Of a stretch of 14,820 bases of DNA, positions 13,995 to 14,820 are shown in pieces. The position numbers were made by a program, and so were the translations under genes. The DNA lies in assembly GCA_946539475.1 (NCBI GenBank), contig CAMNHM010000066.1, positions 1 through 14,820 on the forward strand, given 5' to 3'. The stretch comes from an uncultured Prevotellaceae bacterium (lineage in GTDB: Bacteria > Bacteroidota > Bacteroidia > Bacteroidales > Bacteroidaceae). Every line of letters begins with the position of its first letter. Position 1 is the stretch's first letter. The notes beneath the pieces were generated by a model, which made no database searches, was not told the origin of the DNA, and saw only the letters and a list, made by a program, of their open reading frames with translations.

Positions 13995-14035
13995 GACGCT
14001 ATCCAAGGAAAGACAGCCTAATTAAAGAACAAGTT

Positions 14036-14060
14036 AATCGCAAATCACTAAATCGCAAAT
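14036..14060. repeat. Direct repeat AATCGCAAAT, two copies
   Basis: AATCGCAAAT occurs at 14036-14045 and 14051-14060, separated by CACTA, in the 74-base gap between rfbC and ugd, ending eight bases before the ugd ATG. It could be the remnant of a longer slippage array or a regulator half-site pair with a 15-base period. Nothing else is seen in this gap. Confidence 0.6.
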
Positions 14061-14068
14061 AAAACCAG

Positions 14069-14820
14069 ATGAACATCGCAATAGTAGGAACAGGCTATGT
14101 AGGCCTCGTGTCAGGAACATGTTTCGCAGAGACTGGTGTCAATGTCACTTGCGTCGACGTCGACGCCGCGAAGGTTGAGCGCCTACAACGTGGAGAGATT
14201 CCAATCTATGAGCCCGGTCTCGACGAAATGGTGCGTAAGAATGTGGCTGCCGGCCGCCTAAAGTTCACCACCGACCTGGCTGCCTGCCTGAACGACCAGG
14301 AGATTGTTTTCTCAGCCGTTGGCACGCCGCCCGACGAGGATGGCTCTGCCGATCTGAAATATGTGCTGCAGGTGGCACGCACCATCGGACAGAACATCAA
14401 CCGCTACCTTGTCGTCGTGACGAAGTCGACCGTCCCCGTAGGCACTGCCCGCAAGGTGCGCCAGACCATCGAGGAAGAGCTGCAGAAACGTGGCGTCGAC
14501 ATCCCCTTCGACGTGGCTTCCAACCCGGAGTTCCTCAAGGAGGGCAACGCCATCAAGGACTTCATGAGCCCCGACCGTGTCGTCGTCGGTGTCGAGAGCG
14601 AGAAGGCGAAGAAAGCCCTCACCCGTCTTTACAAGCCGTTCCTCATCAACAATTTCCGCGTCATATTCATGGACATCCCCTCTGCCGAGATGACGAAGTA
14701 TGCCGCCAACTCGATGCTTGCCACCCGCATCTCGTTCATGAACGACATCGCCAACCTGTGCGAGCGCGTGGGCGCAGACGTAAATATGGTACGTGCGGGC
14801 ATTGGCTCCGACACCCGCAT
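14069..14820 (+). CDS. ugd: UDP-glucose 6-dehydrogenase, 5' part
   Basis: The frame starts at the ATG at 14069 and runs open to the window edge, giving 250 of an expected 430-440 residues. The enzyme oxidises UDP-glucose twice with NAD+ to UDP-glucuronate for capsule or exopolysaccharide. The Rossmann motif [10 protein letters not shown] spans residues 7-16, with Asp30 at the end of strand 2 favouring NAD. Further family segments are YEPGLDEMV at 47-55, [17 protein letters not shown] at 80-96, [14 protein letters not shown] at 118-131, [15 protein letters not shown] at 151-165 with Glu154, PDRVVVG at 168-174 and [19 protein letters not shown] at 207-225 with the conserved Lys210 and Asn214. 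The catalytic Cys and UDP-binding domain lie beyond the edge. Members acting on UDP-N-acetylmannosamine differ in these segments, so Ugd is preferred. It is probably cotranscribed with rfbC. Confidence 0.93.
   Translation, partial: MNIAIVGTGYVGLVSGTCFAETGVNVTCVDVDAAKVERLQRGEIPIYEPGLDEMVRKNVAAGRLKFTTDLAACLNDQEIVFSAVGTPPDEDGSADLKYVLQVARTIGQNINRYLVVVTKSTVPVGTARKVRQTIEEELQKRGVDIPFDVASNPEFLKEGNAIKDFMSPDRVVVGVESEKAKKALTRLYKPFLINNFRVIFMDIPSAEMTKYAANSMLATRISFMNDIANLCERVGADVNMVRAGIGSDTR

Overview
The window looks like a chromosome segment of a fairly GC-rich member of the Bacteroidales, most likely Prevotella in the broad sense. The clues are: several copies of the Bacteroidetes housekeeping -7 promoter element TAnnTTTG (mostly as TACCTTTGCA) in intergenic DNA, weak or absent Shine-Dalgarno sequences, a HU-CCDC81/SPOR protein (an architecture typical of this phylum), secreted glycoside hydrolases, and a DUF2520-KdsC-Maf gene neighbourhood. 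The genus is inferred from these features; no rRNA gene is present to confirm it.

Layout. (1) Positions 1-374 carry the end of a plus-strand gene with a very acidic tail that I could not identify. (2) Positions 375-616 are non-coding but hold a complete-looking minus-strand promoter and a hairpin, together a candidate small RNA. (3) Positions 617-3125 are a minus-strand operon: nitroreductase, DUF2520 Rossmann protein, KdsC-type Kdo-8-phosphate phosphatase and Maf nucleotide pyrophosphatase. A tandem array of eleven 7-base units lies between the last two. (4) Positions 3126-3244 are a divergent promoter region. (5) Positions 3245-11718 are a compact plus-strand operon: secreted GH95 fucosidase/galactosidase, FemAB/GNAT-like transferase, YqhD-type iron alcohol dehydrogenase, extended SDR, an internally deleted Gfo/Idh/MocA oxidoreductase, and a secreted multidomain GH9 protein. 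It ends in a hairpin shared with the converging next operon. (6) Positions 11757-13279 are a minus-strand pair encoding a HU-CCDC81/TM/SPOR protein and a zinc-ribbon FHA protein. (7) Positions 13280-13445 are a divergent promoter region in which both promoters sit inside copies of the same 31-base inverted repeat. (8) From 13446 to the end are rfbC (dTDP-sugar 3,5-epimerase) and the 5' part of ugd (UDP-glucose 6-dehydrogenase).

How the genes fit together. The GH95-GH9 operon joins two exported glycan-cleaving enzymes to three cytoplasmic redox or sugar-modifying enzymes, one of them apparently dead. A fucosylated plant glycan such as xyloglucan is a plausible target, but that is inference; no SusC/SusD pair or regulator lies in the window. 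The rfbC-ugd end makes precursors for surface polysaccharide. KdsC serves LPS core synthesis. The SPOR/FHA pair is probably envelope and cell-division related.

I see no CRISPR array, defence system, prophage, insertion sequence, tRNA or rRNA. The points most worth checking are the in-frame internal deletion in the Gfo/Idh gene, the candidate small RNA at 395-483, the promoter-bearing inverted repeat with a GTG, possibly leaderless, start, the heptamer array before maf, and the altered DAGD motif of the GH9 protein.
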